From: Pseudomonas fluorescens Q2-87 | Lineage (GTDB): Bacteria; Pseudomonadota; Gammaproteobacteria; Pseudomonadales; Pseudomonadaceae | Direction: 5' to 3' | NCBI RefSeq assembly: GCF_000281895.1 | Contig: NZ_CM001558.1 | Location: forward strand, 5,460,556 to 5,524,555 | Length of the DNA: 64,000 bases | Shown: positions 36,288 to 55,725 of the stretch, in pieces | Layout: the number at the start of each line of letters is the position of its first letter | Numbering within the stretch: the stretch's first letter is position 1 | Position numbers and translations under genes: made by a program | Notes under the pieces: generated by a model | Database searches by the model: none | The model's input: the letters and a program-made list of their open reading frames with translations, nothing else | What the model was told of the DNA's origin: nothing

Positions 36288-36827
36288 TCAGTTGCGGAAC
36301 GGGAATTTGAAAGCGCGCAGCAGTGCGCGACCTTCGTCATCCGTCCGAGCAGTGGTGGTCAGGGTAATGTCCAGACCGCGGAGAGCGTCGATCTTGTCGT
36401 AATCGATTTCCGGGAAAATGATCTGCTCTTTCACGCCCATGCTGTAGTTGCCACGACCATCGAAGGACTTGGCATTCAGGCCGCGGAAGTCGCGAACCCG
36501 AGGCAGGGAGATCGACAGCAGACGATCCAGGAATTCATACATACGCTCACGGCGCAGAGTCACTTTGACGCCGATCGGCCAACCTTCACGGACTTTGAAG
36601 CCAGCGATGGATTTCCGAGCGTAAGTCACAACGACTTTCTGACCGGTGATCTTTTCCAGGTCAGCAACAGCGTGCTCGATGACTTTTTTGTCGCCGATCG
36701 CTTCGCCCAGACCCATGTTCAGGGTGATTTTGGTAACGCGCGGAACTTCCATCACGTTCGAAAGCTTAAGTTCTTCCTTAAGTTTCGGTGCGATTTCCTT
36801 CCGGTAAATCTCTTTTAGTCGTGCCAT
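36288..36827 (-). CDS. rplE: 50S ribosomal protein L5
   Basis: 179 aa, the E. coli length. Begins [19 protein letters not shown]; has [19 protein letters not shown] and [20 protein letters not shown], and ends [20 protein letters not shown]. Binds 5S rRNA at the central protuberance. Spc operon, 20 bases after rplX. Confidence 0.98.
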   Translation of the reverse strand: MARLKEIYRKEIAPKLKEELKLSNVMEVPRVTKITLNMGLGEAIGDKKVIEHAVADLEKITGQKVVVTYARKSIAGFKVREGWPIGVKVTLRRERMYEFLDRLLSISLPRVRDFRGLNAKSFDGRGNYSMGVKEQIIFPEIDYDKIDALRGLDITLTTTARTDDEGRALLRAFKFPFRN

Positions 36828-36847
36828 GGTCTTCTACCTAGCAGTGT

Positions 36848-37162
36848 TCAAGCATCAACCGCTTTTTGGGTCGACTTGAAGACACGAATTTTCTTACCGT
36901 CTTCTACTTTGAAACCAACGCGGTCAGCCTTGTTGGTTTCGCCGTTGAAGATGGCGACGTTGGAAGCGTGCAGTGGCGCTTCTTTCTCGACGATACCGCC
37001 CTGTACGCCCGACATCGGGTTAGGCTTGGTATGACGCTTGACCAGGTTCAGACCGCCTACAACCAAACGGTTGTCAGCAAGAACCTTCAGCACCTTACCG
37101 CGCTTACCTTTGTCTTTGCCGGCGATCACGATGATCTCGTCGTCACGACGAATCTTTTGCAT
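36848..37162 (-). CDS. rplX: 50S ribosomal protein L24
   Basis: 104 aa with a KOW motif near the N-terminus ([20 protein letters not shown]) and [20 protein letters not shown]. An assembly initiator of the large subunit. 11 bases after rplN. Confidence 0.98.
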   Translation of the reverse strand: MQKIRRDDEIIVIAGKDKGKRGKVLKVLADNRLVVGGLNLVKRHTKPNPMSGVQGGIVEKEAPLHASNVAIFNGETNKADRVGFKVEDGKKIRVFKSTQKAVDA

Positions 37163-37173
37163 GTCGGATCTCC

Positions 37174-37542
37174 TTACAGCACTTCTGGGGCGAGCGAGAC
37201 GATCTTCATGAACTTCTCAGTACGAAGTTCACGGGTCACTGGCCCAAAGATACGGGTGCCGATCGGCTCTTGCTTGTTGTTCAACAGAACAGCAGCGTTG
37301 CCATCAAAGCGGATGATGGAGCCGTCAGCACGACGGACGCCATGGCGAGTGCGGACTACGACAGCAGTCATCACTTGGCCTTTTTTCACCTTACCGCGAG
37401 GAATTGCTTCCTTGACGGTAACTTTGATGATGTCACCGATACCAGCGTAACGACGATGGGAGCCACCCAGCACCTTGATGCACATAACGCGGCGAGCGCC
37501 GCTGTTATCGGCCACATCGAGCATGGATTGAGTCTGAATCAT
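37174..37542 (-). CDS. rplN: 50S ribosomal protein L14
   Basis: 122 aa, beginning [20 protein letters not shown] and containing [19 protein letters not shown]. It contacts the small subunit and the silencing factor RsfS. First gene of the spc unit after rpsQ (23 bases). No separate promoter was seen in that short gap, so S10 and spc genes are probably co-transcribed. Confidence 0.98.
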   Translation of the reverse strand: MIQTQSMLDVADNSGARRVMCIKVLGGSHRRYAGIGDIIKVTVKEAIPRGKVKKGQVMTAVVVRTRHGVRRADGSIIRFDGNAAVLLNNKQEPIGTRIFGPVTRELRTEKFMKIVSLAPEVL

Positions 37543-37565
37543 ATAATTTCTCCGACCCCTAGTCC

Positions 37566-37832
37566 TTAGACTTCCACAGCGCGTTCGAGAACATCAACCA
37601 GCGCCCAAGACTTGGTCTTGGCCAAAGGACGAGTTTCACGAATAGTGACTTTGTCGCCGATGTGGCACTGATTGGTTTCGTCGTGCGCGTGCAGCTTAGT
37701 CGAACGCTTAACGTATTTACCGTAGATCGGGTGCTTAACGCGACGCTCGATCAGAACGGTGATGGTTTTGTCCATCTTGTCGCTGACAACACGGCCAGTC
37801 AGCGTACGGACAGTTTTTTCGGCTTCAGCCAT
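37566..37832 (-). CDS. rpsQ: 30S ribosomal protein S17
   Basis: 88 aa, with [20 protein letters not shown] and [20 protein letters not shown] typical of S17. OB-fold primary binder of 16S rRNA. Two bases after rpmC and last gene of the S10 set. Confidence 0.98.
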   Translation of the reverse strand: MAEAEKTVRTLTGRVVSDKMDKTITVLIERRVKHPIYGKYVKRSTKLHAHDETNQCHIGDKVTIRETRPLAKTKSWALVDVLERAVEV

Positions 37833-37834
37833 GA

Positions 37835-38026
37835 TTACTTACCTGCCTGCTGGTTGAGCACAGTTTTCACGCGAGCGATGTCACGCTTAACTTGCGAGAG
37901 CAGATGAGACTGCCCCAACTGGCCAGTTGCTTTCTGCATACGCAGATTGAACTGGTCGCGCAGCAGGCCGAGCAGTTGCTCGTTCAGCTGCTGTGCTGAT
38001 TTTTCACGAAGTTCATTCGCTTTCAT
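37835..38026 (-). CDS. rpmC: 50S ribosomal protein L29
   Basis: 63 aa, [20 protein letters not shown], ending TVLNQQAGK. The ATG at 38026 overlaps the rplP stop (TGATG); a GTG one codon earlier is not preferred. Lies at the peptide tunnel exit and helps to dock trigger factor and SRP. Confidence 0.97.
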
Positions 38027-38439
38027 CACATCACCGTCCGTTTAACAAAGGAGGTGGCGAGCGGCAGCTTTGCAGCAGCCAGGGCGAAAGCCTCACGCGC
38101 CAGCTCTTCAGAAACACCCTCGATTTCATACAGGACTTTACCTGGCTGAATCTGGGCAACCCAGTACTCCACGTTACCCTTACCTTTACCCATCCGAACT
38201 TCGAGTGGCTTCTTGGTGACAGGCTTGTCCGGGAATACACGGATCCAGATCTTGCCGCCACGTTTTACGTGACGGGTCAGCGCACGACGCGCTGATTCGA
38301 TCTGACGAGCGGTGAGACGACCACGAGCAACAGACTTCAGCGCGAACTCGCCGAAGCTGACTTTGCTACCGCGCAATGCCAGGCCACGGTTGTGACCGGT
38401 CATCTGCTTGCGGAACTTCGTACGCTTTGGTTGCAACAT
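38026..38439 (-). CDS. rplP: 50S ribosomal protein L16
   Basis: 137 aa: begins [20 protein letters not shown], and has [20 protein letters not shown] and [20 protein letters not shown]. Contacts A-site tRNA and 5S rRNA. It overlaps the rpmC start by one base, so the pair is probably translationally coupled. Confidence 0.98.
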
Positions 38440-38451
38440 TTGGCGTACCCC

Positions 38452-39138
38452 TTACTTAGCAGCTTTTTTACGAGGCGCTGGTGCTTGTGGTTTCAGTTCT
38501 TCTTGGCGACCACCAATTACTTCGCCTTTGAAGATCCAAACCTTTACACCGATCACACCGTAAGTGGTGTGAGCTTCGTAGTTGGCATAGTCGATGTCGG
38601 CACGCAGGGTGTGCAGTGGCACACGACCTTCGCGATACCATTCAGTACGTGCGATTTCAGCACCGCCGAGACGACCGCTCACTTGGATTTTGATGCCTTT
38701 GGCACCAATGCGCATTGCGTTCTGTACAGCGCGCTTCATAGCGCGACGGAACATTACGCGACGCTCCAGCTGCTGAGCTACGCTCTGCGCAACCAGCATA
38801 CCGTCGAGCTCCGGCTTGCGGATCTCTTCGATATTGATGTGCACAGGCACACCCATTTGCTTGGTCAGGTCCTGACGCAGTTTCTCAACATCTTCACCTT
38901 TCTTCCCGATAACGATACCTGGACGAGCGGTGTGGATGGTGATACGTGCAGTCTGAGCCGGACGATGGATATCGATACGGCTTACGGACGCGCTTTTTAG
39001 TTTGTCTTGGAGATACTCACGCACCTTCAGATCAGCGAACAAGTAGTCCGCATAAGTCCGACCGTCTGCGTACCAGACGGAGGTGTGCTCCTTGACGATT
39101 CCCAGGCGAATGCCAATGGGATGTACTTTCTGACCCAT
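38452..39138 (-). CDS. rpsC: 30S ribosomal protein S3
   Basis: 228 aa from ATG 39138 ([13 protein letters not shown]); the open frame to 39222 overlaps rplV and is not S3-like. The KH domain carries [20 protein letters not shown]. The C-terminal domain carries [23 protein letters not shown] text (here [10 protein letters not shown]). It ends in a basic proline-rich tail. Lines the mRNA entry channel. 13 bases after rplV. Confidence 0.97.
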
Positions 39139-39151
39139 CTCTTCGACTCCG

Positions 39152-39484
39152 TTACTTGTCAGCAACCTTGACAGTGATATGGCAAGACCGCTTGACGATG
39201 CGATCAGCACGGCCTTTGGCACGTGGCATGATGCGCTTCAGCGAACGCCCTTCGTTGACGAAAACGGTGCTGACCTTCAGGTCATCAACGTCTGCGCCTT
39301 CGTTATGCTCGGCGTTGGCTACGGCCGACTCCAGCAATTTCTTCATGATCTCGGCGGCTTTCTTACTGCTGAAAGCCAACAGGTTGAGCGCTTCGCCCAC
39401 CTTCTTCCCGCGGATCTGGTCGGCGACCAAGCGGGCTTTCTGGGCGGAGATTCGAGCGCCCGACAACTTAGCGGCTACTTCCAT
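39152..39484 (-). CDS. rplV: 50S ribosomal protein L22
   Basis: 110 aa, same as E. coli. Begins [20 protein letters not shown]. The extended hairpin [20 protein letters not shown] lines the nascent-peptide tunnel, where macrolide-resistance changes occur in other species; none is apparent here. 11 bases after rpsS. Confidence 0.98.
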
Positions 39485-39495
39485 TTCCTTACCCC

Positions 39496-39771
39496 TTAAC
39501 GCTTGGCTTTCTTGTCAGCCACGTGCCCACGGTATGTGCGGGTACCGGCGAACTCGCCCAGTTTGTGGCCGACCATGTCTTCGTTCACGAGAACTGGGAC
39601 GTGCTGGCGACCGTTGTGTACTGCGATGGTCAAACCGACCATTTGTGGCAGGATCATCGAACGACGCGACCAGGTCTTAACTGGTTTGCGATCGTTCTTT
39701 TCCGCCGCCACTTCGATCTTCTTCAGTAGGTGAAGATCAATAAAAGGACCTTTTTTCAGAGAACGTGGCAC
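39496..39771 (-). CDS. rpsS: 30S ribosomal protein S19
   Basis: 91 aa: [20 protein letters not shown], then [20 protein letters not shown] and [20 protein letters not shown]. Head protein that pairs with S13. 16 bases after rplB. Confidence 0.98.
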   Translation of the reverse strand: MPRSLKKGPFIDLHLLKKIEVAAEKNDRKPVKTWSRRSMILPQMVGLTIAVHNGRQHVPVLVNEDMVGHKLGEFAGTRTYRGHVADKKAKR

Positions 39772-39787
39772 TGTCGTATCCCTCTAT

Positions 39788-40612
39788 TTACTTGCGACGA
39801 CGGACGATCATTTTGTCGGTACGCTTATTACCACGAGTCTTCGCGCCCTTAGTCGGGAAGCCCCATGGCGATACCGGATGACGACCACCAGAGGTACGAC
39901 CTTCACCACCACCATGTGGGTGGTCAACCGGGTTCATGGCAACACCACGAACGGTTGGGCGAACGCCACGCCAGCGCTTGGCACCAGCTTTACCCAACGA
40001 ACGCAGGCTGTGCTCGGAGTTCGAGACTTCACCCAGGGTCGCACGGCATTCAGCCAGGACTTTACGCATCTCACCAGAACGCAGACGCAGGGTCACGTAG
40101 ACACCTTCACGAGCGATCAGCTGAGCCGAAGCACCAGCGGAACGAGCGATTTGCGCGCCTTTACCTGGCTTCAATTCGATGCCGTGTACGGTGCTACCAA
40201 CTGGAATGTTGCGCAGTTGCAGAGCGTTGCCCGGCTTGATCGGTGCCAAAGCACCTGCGATCAGCTGGTCGCCAGCGCTCACGCCTTTAGGGGCGATGAT
40301 GTAGCGACGCTCGCCATCTGCGTACAGCAGCAGAGCGATGTGAGCAGTACGGTTTGGATCGTATTCGATACGCTCGACGGTGGCAGCGATGCCATCCTTG
40401 TCGTTGCGACGGAAGTCGACCAGACGATAATGCTGCTTATGACCACCACCGATGTGACGAGTGGTAATACGGCCATTGTTGTTACGACCACCAGACTTCG
40501 ATTTTTTCTCGAGCAGCGGTGCGTGAGGAGCGCCTTTATGCAGCTCCTGGTTGACCACCTTGACCACAAAACGGCGGCCAGGGGAAGTCGGTTTGCATTT
40601 AACGATTGCCAT
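39788..40612 (-). CDS. rplB: 50S ribosomal protein L2
   Basis: 274 aa. Landmarks: [20 protein letters not shown], the RNA-binding OB and SH3-like domains, and the C-terminal [20 protein letters not shown] loop with the conserved His near the peptidyl-transferase centre. Needed for subunit joining. 14 bases after rplW. Confidence 0.98.
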
Positions 40613-40626
40613 GATGCACCCCTTCC

Positions 40627-40926
40627 TTACTCAGCACTGCTGCTGAAATCGAGATCTTGGCCTGGCTGAAGGGAGATAACTGCCTTCTTCCAGTCATTAC
40701 GCTTGCCCAGACCGCGAGCAGTGCGCTTGCTTTTACCCAGAACGTTCAGGGTAGTCACGCGCTCTACTTTCACGCTGAACAGGCTTTCGACGGCCTTCTT
40801 GATTTCCAGCTTGGTTGCGTCAGTCGCAACCTTGAAAACGAACTGGCCTTTCTTGTCTGCCAGAACCGTAGCCTTCTCGGAAACGTGCGGGCCAAGCAGA
40901 ACTTTAAATACGCGTTCCTGGTTCAT
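40627..40926 (-). CDS. rplW: 50S ribosomal protein L23
   Basis: 99 aa, with [20 protein letters not shown] and the long loop [20 protein letters not shown] that reaches the tunnel. Docking site for trigger factor and SRP. Its start overlaps the rplD stop by 4 bases (ATGA-type coupling). Confidence 0.98.
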
Positions 40927-41525
40927 CCCAGCAGCTCCTCGAATTTCTTCACGGCCGACACGGTGATCAACACCTTGTCGTATGCGATCAGACTGACCGG
41001 ATCGGAACCTTGCACGTCACGCACATCAACGTGTGGCAGGTTACGAGCAGCCAGGTACAGGTTCTGATCAACAGCGTCAGACACGATCAGGACGTCAGTC
41101 AGGCCCATGCCGTTCAGCTTGTTCAGCAGATCTTTGGTTTTCGGTGCTTCAACAGCGAAGTCCTGAACCACGACCAGACGATCAGTACGCACCAGCTCAG
41201 CAAGGATGGAACGCATTGCTGCGCGATACATCTTCTTGTTCAGCTTCTGGGAGTGATCCTGAGGACGAGCTGCGAAAGTGGTACCGCCGCCACGCCAGAT
41301 TGGGCTACGGATAGTACCGGCACGAGCACGGCCAGTACCTTTCTGACGCCATGGGCGCTTGCCGCCACCGGAAACGTCGGAACGGGTCTTTTGCTGCTTG
41401 CTACCTTGACGGCCGCCGGCCATGTAGGCCACGACTGCTTGGTGAACCAGCGTCTCGTTGAATTCGCCGCCAAATGTCAGTTCGGAAACTTCGATCGCTT
41501 GAGCGTCATTTACATTTAATTGCAT
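40923..41525 (-). CDS. rplD: 50S ribosomal protein L4
   Basis: 200 aa. The tunnel loop [20 protein letters not shown] is present and normal. In E. coli L4 also represses the S10 operon through its leader RNA; the leader here is too short for that structure. Twelve bases after rplC. Confidence 0.98.
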
Positions 41526-41537
41526 GTCAGCTTCCCC

Positions 41538-42173
41538 TTAACCGCGAGCCTTGGCTGCTGGACGTACAACCAAGTTGCCGCCAGTAGCGCCAGGAACAGC
41601 GCCCTTGACCAACAACAGATTGCGTTCAGCGTCCACGCGCACTACTTCGAGGGACTGCACGGTCACGCGCTCGGCGCCCATATGACCGGACATTTTTTTG
41701 CCCTTGAATACACGACCAGGAGTCTGGCACTGGCCGATAGAGCCTGGAACGCGGTGGGATACGGAGTTACCGTGGGTGTTATCTTGCCCGCGGAAGTTCC
41801 AACGCTTGATCGTACCCTGGAAGCCTTTACCTTTGGACTGACCGGTTACATCAACCAGTTGACCAGCAGCGAAGATTTCAGCGTTGATCAGATCGCCGGC
41901 CTGGTACTCGCCTTCTTCAAGACGGAATTCCATTACGGTACGACCAGCGGCAACGTTCGCCTTGGCGAAGTGGCCAGCCTGAGCAGCTGTTACACGCGAA
42001 GCACGACGCTCGCCGACAGTGACTTGCACTGCACGATAGCCATCGGTCTCTTCAGTTTTGAACTGGGTGACGCGATTCGGCTCGATCTCAATGACCGTGA
42101 CCGGAATGGAGACACCTTCTTCGGTGAAAATACGGGTCATACCGCATTTACGACCGACTACACCAATAGTCAT
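41538..42173 (-). CDS. rplC: 50S ribosomal protein L3
   Basis: 211 aa from ATG 42173 ([19 protein letters not shown]), with GAGG 8 bases upstream; an open frame to 42206 exists but lacks a ribosome site. [20 protein letters not shown] contains the Gln that PrmB methylates in E. coli. Early assembly protein. Preceded by an 80-base gap after rpsJ in which I see no gene. Confidence 0.97.
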   Translation of the reverse strand: MTIGVVGRKCGMTRIFTEEGVSIPVTVIEIEPNRVTQFKTEETDGYRAVQVTVGERRASRVTAAQAGHFAKANVAAGRTVMEFRLEEGEYQAGDLINAEIFAAGQLVDVTGQSKGKGFQGTIKRWNFRGQDNTHGNSVSHRVPGSIGQCQTPGRVFKGKKMSGHMGAERVTVQSLEVVRVDAERNLLLVKGAVPGATGGNLVVRPAAKARG

Positions 42174-42253
42174 GTTGTAAACCTCATGAGTGTACGGGGC
42201 TTTCACCCGCTATGGCCGCCCATTTCAGAGCGTTACACGACTAAGACCGAGTC

Positions 42254-42565
42254 TTAGCCGAGGCTGATCTGCACTTCCACACCGGCCGCAAGATCAAGCT
42301 TCATAAGTGCATCAACGGTTTTATCCGTTGGCTGGACGATGTCCAGAACGCGCTTATGAGTACGGATCTCGTACTGGTCACGCGCGTCTTTGTTGACGTG
42401 CGGGGAGACCAGAACGGTGAACCGCTCTTTACGGGTAGGCAGTGGAATTGGACCACGCACTTGAGCACCAGTACGTTTCGCGGTTTCCACGATTTCCTGG
42501 GTGGATTGGTCGATCAGGCGATGGTCAAAAGCCTTCAACCTGATACGGATTTGCTGATTTTGCAT
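42254..42565 (-). CDS. rpsJ: 30S ribosomal protein S10
   Basis: 103 aa, [20 protein letters not shown] and the typical [20 protein letters not shown] loop. Also known as NusE, the NusB partner in antitermination and a NusG contact linking ribosome and RNA polymerase. First gene of the S10 operon, about 56 bases downstream of a strong promoter. Confidence 0.98.
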
Positions 42566-42627
42566 TGGATTTCAGACTCCGGCTGCTATTCCCACCGGGC
42601 GCAATACGCCCGTTAAAAGGAGGCGCA

Positions 42628-42656
42628 ATTCTATAGACGCCCCTGATAGGTGTCAA
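42628..42656 (-). promoter_or_regulatory. Sigma70 promoter of the S10 operon
   Basis: Minus strand TTGACA (42651-42656), 17 bases, TAGAAT (42628-42633), then TGCGCC. Near-consensus. The predicted leader of about 56 nt holds one small hairpin (CGGGCG/CGCCCG at 42596-42612). Confidence 0.85.
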
Positions 42657-42662
42657 CCCAAT

Positions 42663-42688
42663 AAAAAAGCCCCCGCTAGGCGGGGGCT
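42663..42688 (-). terminator. Terminator of the str operon (after tufA)
   Basis: Stem AGCCCCCGC / GCGGGGGCT with a 3-base loop, then TTTTTT on the minus strand. It lies about 33 bases after the tufA stop and directly before the S10 promoter. Confidence 0.95.
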
Positions 42689-42721
42689 CTTTCAATTCAT
42701 CAAAGCTTACTCAAAAAGAGC

Positions 42722-43915
42722 TTACTCGATGATTTTGGCTACGACGCCAGCGCCGACGGTACGACCGCCTTCACGGATAGCGAAACGCAGACCGTCTTCC
42801 ATTGCGATGGTCTTGATCAGGGTGACAACCATTTTGATGTTGTCGCCTGGCATTACCATTTCAACGCCTTCCGGCAGCTCGCAGTTACCGGTCACGTCAG
42901 TGGTCCGGAAGTAGAACTGTGGACGGTAGCCTTTGAAGAACGGAGTGTGACGACCGCCTTCTTCTTTGCTCAGGACGTACACTTCAGCTTCGAACTTGGT
43001 GTGCGGCTTAACCGAACCTGGCTTGACCAGAACCTGGCCACGCTCAACGTCGTCACGCTTGGTACCACGCAGCAGGACGCCGCAGTTCTCGCCAGCACGA
43101 CCTTCGTCGAGCAGCTTACGGAACATTTCAACACCGGTGCAGGTGGTGACGGTAGTGTCACGCAGACCAACGATTTCCAGTGGATCCTGAACCTTGACGA
43201 TACCGCGCTCGATACGACCGGTTACAACAGTACCGCGACCCGAGATCGAGAATACGTCTTCGATTGGCATCAGGAATGGCTTGTCGATAACACGAACTGG
43301 CTCTGGGATGTAGCTGTCCAGAGTTTCTACCAGACGCTTGACAGCGGTGGTACCCATTTCGTTGTCGTCTTGGCCGTTCAGGGCCATCAGAGCCGAACCG
43401 ATGATGATCGGAGTGTCGTCACCTGGGAAGTCGTAAGTGCTCAGCAGATCGCGCACTTCCATCTCAACCAGTTCCAGCAGCTCAGCGTCGTCAACCATGT
43501 CAGCCTTGTTCAGGAAGACAACGATGTACGGAACGCCTACCTGACGGGACAGCAGGATGTGTTCACGGGTCTGAGGCATCGGACCATCGGCAGCCGAGCA
43601 AACCAGGATAGCGCCGTCCATCTGGGCAGCACCAGTGATCATGTTCTTCACATAGTCAGCGTGACCTGGGCAGTCAACGTGAGCGTAGTGACGAATCGAA
43701 GAGTTGTACTCAACGTGCGCGGTGTTGATGGTGATACCACGAGCCTTTTCTTCCGGAGCGCTGTCGATTTTGTCGAAAGCAACAACGGCCGAACCGAAAA
43801 CTTCGGAGCAGACGCGAGTCAGAGCAGCGGTCAGAGTGGTTTTACCGTGGTCAACGTGACCAATGGTGCCAACGTTGACGTGCGGTAGGGAACGATCAAA
43901 TTTTTCTTTAGCCAC
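42722..43915 (-). CDS. tufA: Elongation factor Tu, copy in the str operon
   Basis: 397-aa GTPase that brings aminoacyl-tRNA to the ribosome. G motifs: GHVDHGKT (about 19-26), [17 protein letters not shown] and SAL; domains 2 and 3 are complete. Thirty bases after fusA. Differs from the second copy (59274-60467) at 24 positions, which cluster at residues 7-10, 44-46, around 71-74, in domain 2 and near the C-terminus; the centre is identical. Confidence 0.97.
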   Translation of the reverse strand: MAKEKFDRSLPHVNVGTIGHVDHGKTTLTAALTRVCSEVFGSAVVAFDKIDSAPEEKARGITINTAHVEYNSSIRHYAHVDCPGHADYVKNMITGAAQMDGAILVCSAADGPMPQTREHILLSRQVGVPYIVVFLNKADMVDDAELLELVEMEVRDLLSTYDFPGDDTPIIIGSALMALNGQDDNEMGTTAVKRLVETLDSYIPEPVRVIDKPFLMPIEDVFSISGRGTVVTGRIERGIVKVQDPLEIVGLRDTTVTTCTGVEMFRKLLDEGRAGENCGVLLRGTKRDDVERGQVLVKPGSVKPHTKFEAEVYVLSKEEGGRHTPFFKGYRPQFYFRTTDVTGNCELPEGVEMVMPGDNIKMVVTLIKTIAMEDGLRFAIREGGRTVGAGVVAKIIE

Positions 43916-43945
43916 GACAATTAACTCCTTGCCTAAAGGACTGAA

Positions 43946-46051
43946 TCAGCCTTGTTTTTTGGTAACAGTTTCGACGATATGCGACGGAGCTGTATTGTAT
44001 TTTTTGAATTCCATAGAGTAGCTCGCGCGACCCTGAGACATGGAACGAACGTCGGTTGCGTAACCGAACATTTCACCCAACGGAACCTCGGCACGAATGA
44101 CCTTGCCGGAAACCGTATCTTCCATACCCAGAATCATGCCACGACGACGGTTAAGGTCGCCCATGACATCACCCATGTAGTCTTCAGGCGTAACGACTTC
44201 TACTGCCATGATCGGCTCCAGCAACTCACCACCGCCCTTCTGGGCCAGTTGCTTGGTCGCCATGGAAGCAGCCACCTTGAACGCCATCTCGTTGGAGTCG
44301 ACGTCGTGGTAAGAACCATCGAACACAGTAGCCTTCAGGCCGATCAGCGGATAACCGGCAACAACGCCGTTCTTCATCTGCTCTTCGATACCCTTCTGGA
44401 TCGCCGGGATGTATTCCTTCGGAACCACACCACCCACGACCTCGTTCACGAATTGCAGACCTTCCTGACCTTCGTCAGCCGGTGCAAAACGGATCCAGCA
44501 GTGACCGAACTGGCCACGACCGCCGGATTGACGAACGAACTTACCTTCGATTTCACAGCTCTTCGTGATGCGCTCACGATAGGAAACCTGAGGCTTACCG
44601 ATGTTGGCTTCGACGTTGAACTCACGGCGCATCCGGTCAACCAGGATGTCCAGGTGCAATTCGCCCATGCCGGAGATGATCGTCTGACCAGTCTCTTCAT
44701 CAGTCTTGACGCGGAAAGATGGATCTTCCTGAGCAAGCTTGCCCAGAGCGATACCCATTTTTTCCTGGTCATCCTTGGTCTTTGGCTCAACGGCAACCGA
44801 AATAACCGGCTCCGGGAAGTCCATGCGAACCAGGATGATCGGCTTGTCGCCGTTGCACAAAGTCTCACCCGTGGTGACGTCCTTCATGCCGATCAAGGCC
44901 GCGATGTCACCAGCGCGTACTTCCTTGATCTCTTCGCGGGCGTTTGCGTGCATTTGCACCATACGACCCACGCGCTCTTTCTTGCCTTTTACCGAGTTGA
45001 TAACACCGTCGCCGGAGTTCAACACGCCCGAATAAACACGGACAAAGGTCAAGGTACCCACGAATGGGTCGGTAGCGATCTTGAACGCCAGAGCCGAGAA
45101 CGGCTCGTTGTCGTCTGCATGACGCTCCAGCTCGACGCTCTCGTCATCCGGGTCGGTACCCTTGATGGCCGGAATGTCGGTTGGCGCAGGCAGGAAGTCG
45201 ATAACGGCGTCGAGAACCAGGGGAACACCCTTGTTCTTGAAGGAAGAACCGCAAACAGCCAGAACGATTTCGCCAGCGATAGTACGCTGACGCAGAGCGG
45301 CCTTGATTTCCTCGTTGGTGAGTTCTTCACCCTCGAGATACTTGTTCATCAGCTCTTCGTTGGCTTCAGCTGCTGCTTCAACCATGTTACCGCGCCATTT
45401 TTCGGCTTCTTCCAGCAACTCAGCAGGAATGTCCTTGCGAACAGGGACCATGCCCTTGTCGGCATCGTTCCAGTAGACAGCTTGCATGTTGATCAGATCG
45501 ATCTGACCCTGGAAGTTGTCTTCGGAACCGATGGCCAACTGGATTGGCACCGGAGTGTGACCCAGACGCTGCTTGATCTGACCGATCACGCGCAGGAAGT
45601 TGGCACCAGCACGGTCCATCTTGTTTACGTAAACAAGACGTGGAACACCGTATTTGTTGGCCTGACGCCATACGGTTTCCGACTGAGGCTCAACACCCGA
45701 GGTGCCGCAGAACACAACGACCGCGCCGTCGAGTACGCGCAGGGAACGCTCTACTTCAATGGTGAAGTCCACGTGACCTGGGGTATCGATGACGTTGAAG
45801 CGGTGCTCATCCTTGTACTGCTTCTCAGAACCCTTCCAGAAGGCGGTAATGGCAGCGGAAGTAATGGTGATACCACGCTCCTGCTCCTGCACCATCCAGT
45901 CGGTGGTCGCGGCGCCATCATGCACCTCGCCCATCTTGTGACTTTTGCCGGTGTAAAAAAGGACGCGCTCAGTGGTGGTGGTTTTACCAGCATCCACGTG
46001 AGCAACGATACCGATGTTACGGTAGCGGTTAATCGGTGTAGTACGAGCCAT
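43946..46051 (-). CDS. fusA: Elongation factor G
   Basis: 701-aa translocase GTPase. N-terminal G domain with [20 protein letters not shown] (about 14-33), [20 protein letters not shown] and [10 protein letters not shown]; domains II-V follow with the [13 protein letters not shown] domain IV segment ([14 protein letters not shown]). Str operon, between rpsG (30 bases) and tufA (30 bases). Confidence 0.98.
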   Translation of the reverse strand: MARTTPINRYRNIGIVAHVDAGKTTTTERVLFYTGKSHKMGEVHDGAATTDWMVQEQERGITITSAAITAFWKGSEKQYKDEHRFNVIDTPGHVDFTIEVERSLRVLDGAVVVFCGTSGVEPQSETVWRQANKYGVPRLVYVNKMDRAGANFLRVIGQIKQRLGHTPVPIQLAIGSEDNFQGQIDLINMQAVYWNDADKGMVPVRKDIPAELLEEAEKWRGNMVEAAAEANEELMNKYLEGEELTNEEIKAALRQRTIAGEIVLAVCGSSFKNKGVPLVLDAVIDFLPAPTDIPAIKGTDPDDESVELERHADDNEPFSALAFKIATDPFVGTLTFVRVYSGVLNSGDGVINSVKGKKERVGRMVQMHANAREEIKEVRAGDIAALIGMKDVTTGETLCNGDKPIILVRMDFPEPVISVAVEPKTKDDQEKMGIALGKLAQEDPSFRVKTDEETGQTIISGMGELHLDILVDRMRREFNVEANIGKPQVSYRERITKSCEIEGKFVRQSGGRGQFGHCWIRFAPADEGQEGLQFVNEVVGGVVPKEYIPAIQKGIEEQMKNGVVAGYPLIGLKATVFDGSYHDVDSNEMAFKVAASMATKQLAQKGGGELLEPIMAVEVVTPEDYMGDVMGDLNRRRGMILGMEDTVSGKVIRAEVPLGEMFGYATDVRSMSQGRASYSMEFKKYNTAPSHIVETVTKKQG

Positions 46052-46081
46052 AAAGCCCTCGCAAATTGAGTGACGCTAAAA

Positions 46082-46552
46082 TTAGAAGCGGTAGTGCGAG
46101 AAAGCCTTGTTGGCTTCAGCCATACGGTGCACGTCTTCACGCTTCTTAACTGCAGCACCTTTACCTTCAGCAGCGTCCAACAGTTCGCCAGCCAAACGCA
46201 GAGCCATGGACTTCTCGCCGCGCTTGCGGGCGAAGTCTACCAACCAGCGCATTGCCAGGGCGTTACGACGGGACGGACGAACTTCGACCGGAACCTGGTA
46301 AGTAGCACCGCCTACACGGCGCGACTTCACTTCGACCAGCGGAGCGATGGCGTCGAGAGCTTTCTCGAAGATTTCCAGGGGATCGCTGTTCTTGCGTTCC
46401 TTAACTTTGTCCAGTGCGCCATAAACGATACGCTCGGCAACGGCTTTCTTGCCGCTTTCCATTACGTGGTTCATGAACTTGGCGAGAATCTGGCTTCCGT
46501 ATTTCGGATCGTCCAGAATCTCACGTTTGGCTGCTACGCGACGTCTTGGCAT
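46082..46552 (-). CDS. rpsG: 30S ribosomal protein S7
   Basis: 156 aa: [40 protein letters not shown] and a C-terminal helix ending KAFSHYRF. Nucleates the small subunit head. In E. coli it is the str operon repressor acting in the rpsL-rpsG gap; here that gap is 102 bases and no gene lies in it. Confidence 0.98.
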   Translation of the reverse strand: MPRRRVAAKREILDDPKYGSQILAKFMNHVMESGKKAVAERIVYGALDKVKERKNSDPLEIFEKALDAIAPLVEVKSRRVGGATYQVPVEVRPSRRNALAMRWLVDFARKRGEKSMALRLAGELLDAAEGKGAAVKKREDVHRMAEANKAFSHYRF

Positions 46553-46654
46553 TGATAAGCCCTCAAACGGTCTTCAGGTTAGCCCGGGACAGCAAATGCG
46601 TGCCCGACCTTACTCTTATCGACTCAATAAAATTAAAATCTGCTAAACGGCCGA

Positions 46655-47026
46655 TTATTTCGGACGCTTGGTACCGTACTTCGAACGACCTTGGTTACGA
46701 CCTTTAACGCCGGAAGTATCCAAAGAGCCGCGAACGGTGTGATAACGAACACCTGGCAAGTCTTTTACACGACCGCCGCGGATCAGTACCACGCTGTGCT
46801 CTTGCAGGTTGTGGCCTTCACCGCCGATGTACGAGGAAACCTCGAAACCGTTGGTCAGACGCACACGGCATACTTTACGCAGTGCCGAGTTAGGTTTTTT
46901 CGGCGTGGTGGTATACACACGGGTGCATACGCCACGACGTTGCGGGCAGTTCTGCAGCGCAGGCACGTCGGATTTCTCGACGATACGCTTACGCGGCTGA
47001 CGTACCAGCTGGTTGATAGTTGCCAT
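46655..47026 (-). CDS. rpsL: 30S ribosomal protein S12
   Basis: 123 aa. The streptomycin-relevant segments [15 protein letters not shown] and [17 protein letters not shown] are the wild-type sequence, so no streptomycin resistance is predicted from this gene. Controls decoding accuracy. First gene of the str operon, with a promoter at 47118-47146 and an 85-base leader. Confidence 0.98.
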
Positions 47027-47080
47027 CTACTAGCTCCACTGTTGTCTTGCGACGCTATTGTCTTACAAGAAAAGCAAAAT

Positions 47081-47100
47081 GGCAGGAACGAATTCCCGCC
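47081..47100 (-). terminator. Hairpin in the rpsL leader / after rpoC
   Basis: Minus strand GGCGGGAA, loop TTCG, TTCCTGCC (one G-T pair), then ATTTTGCTTTTC. It could end residual rpoBC transcription, but it also lies downstream of the str promoter, so it may attenuate rpsL. Confidence 0.5.
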
Positions 47101-47117
47101 AAATTTAGGGGATCAAG

Positions 47118-47146
47118 AGTCTAAAGAGGATCTTGTCCCCAGTCAA
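47118..47146 (-). promoter_or_regulatory. Sigma70 promoter of the str operon (rpsL)
   Basis: Minus strand TTGACT (47141-47146), 17 bases, TAGACT (47118-47123). It lies between rpoC and rpsL. The rest of the 216-base gap (47027-47242) shows no gene. Confidence 0.75.
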
Positions 47147-47242
47147 GGCAAGGCCCCGACCTCCCCGCCCGCCGTATCTCGACAATTTGTCTCGATCCGC
47201 CGGACGGAGTGACCAGGGCCAGGCACTTATCTACCGCAGAAC

Positions 47243-51442
<4,200 letters not shown>

Positions 51443-51506
51443 GGCCTTTCCTCCTGGCGGAGCAGAGAGCGGGCCAAACAGCCCCGCTCTCGATTCGCGT
51501 CACGTG

Positions 51507-55580
<4,074 letters not shown>

Positions 55581-55645
55581 CAGCGTTCCCCAGCTTGGTC
55601 ACCTGCTTGTTTGGCCCCTCCCGACGGGAGCAGCCAGAAAATCGT

Positions 55646-55663
55646 GCAAACCCCATGGTTTGC
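55646..55663 (-). promoter_or_regulatory. Small hairpin in the rplL-rpoB gap
   Basis: GCAAACC, loop CCAT, GGTTTGC: a 7-bp perfect stem between the attenuator and rpoB. It may be an RNA-processing site, as RNase III cuts this gap in E. coli. Inference only. Confidence 0.35.
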
Positions 55664-55725
55664 GCCACCGCATCGGGTGGTTACAGCTCGTTATCGGCAC
55701 CGACCCAGTCGGCTGGCAATAACGG

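Noticed and set aside
43952..46069. 705-codon open frame on + opposite fusA
   Set aside because: Mirror of a highly biased gene; fusA is unmistakable on the minus strand.
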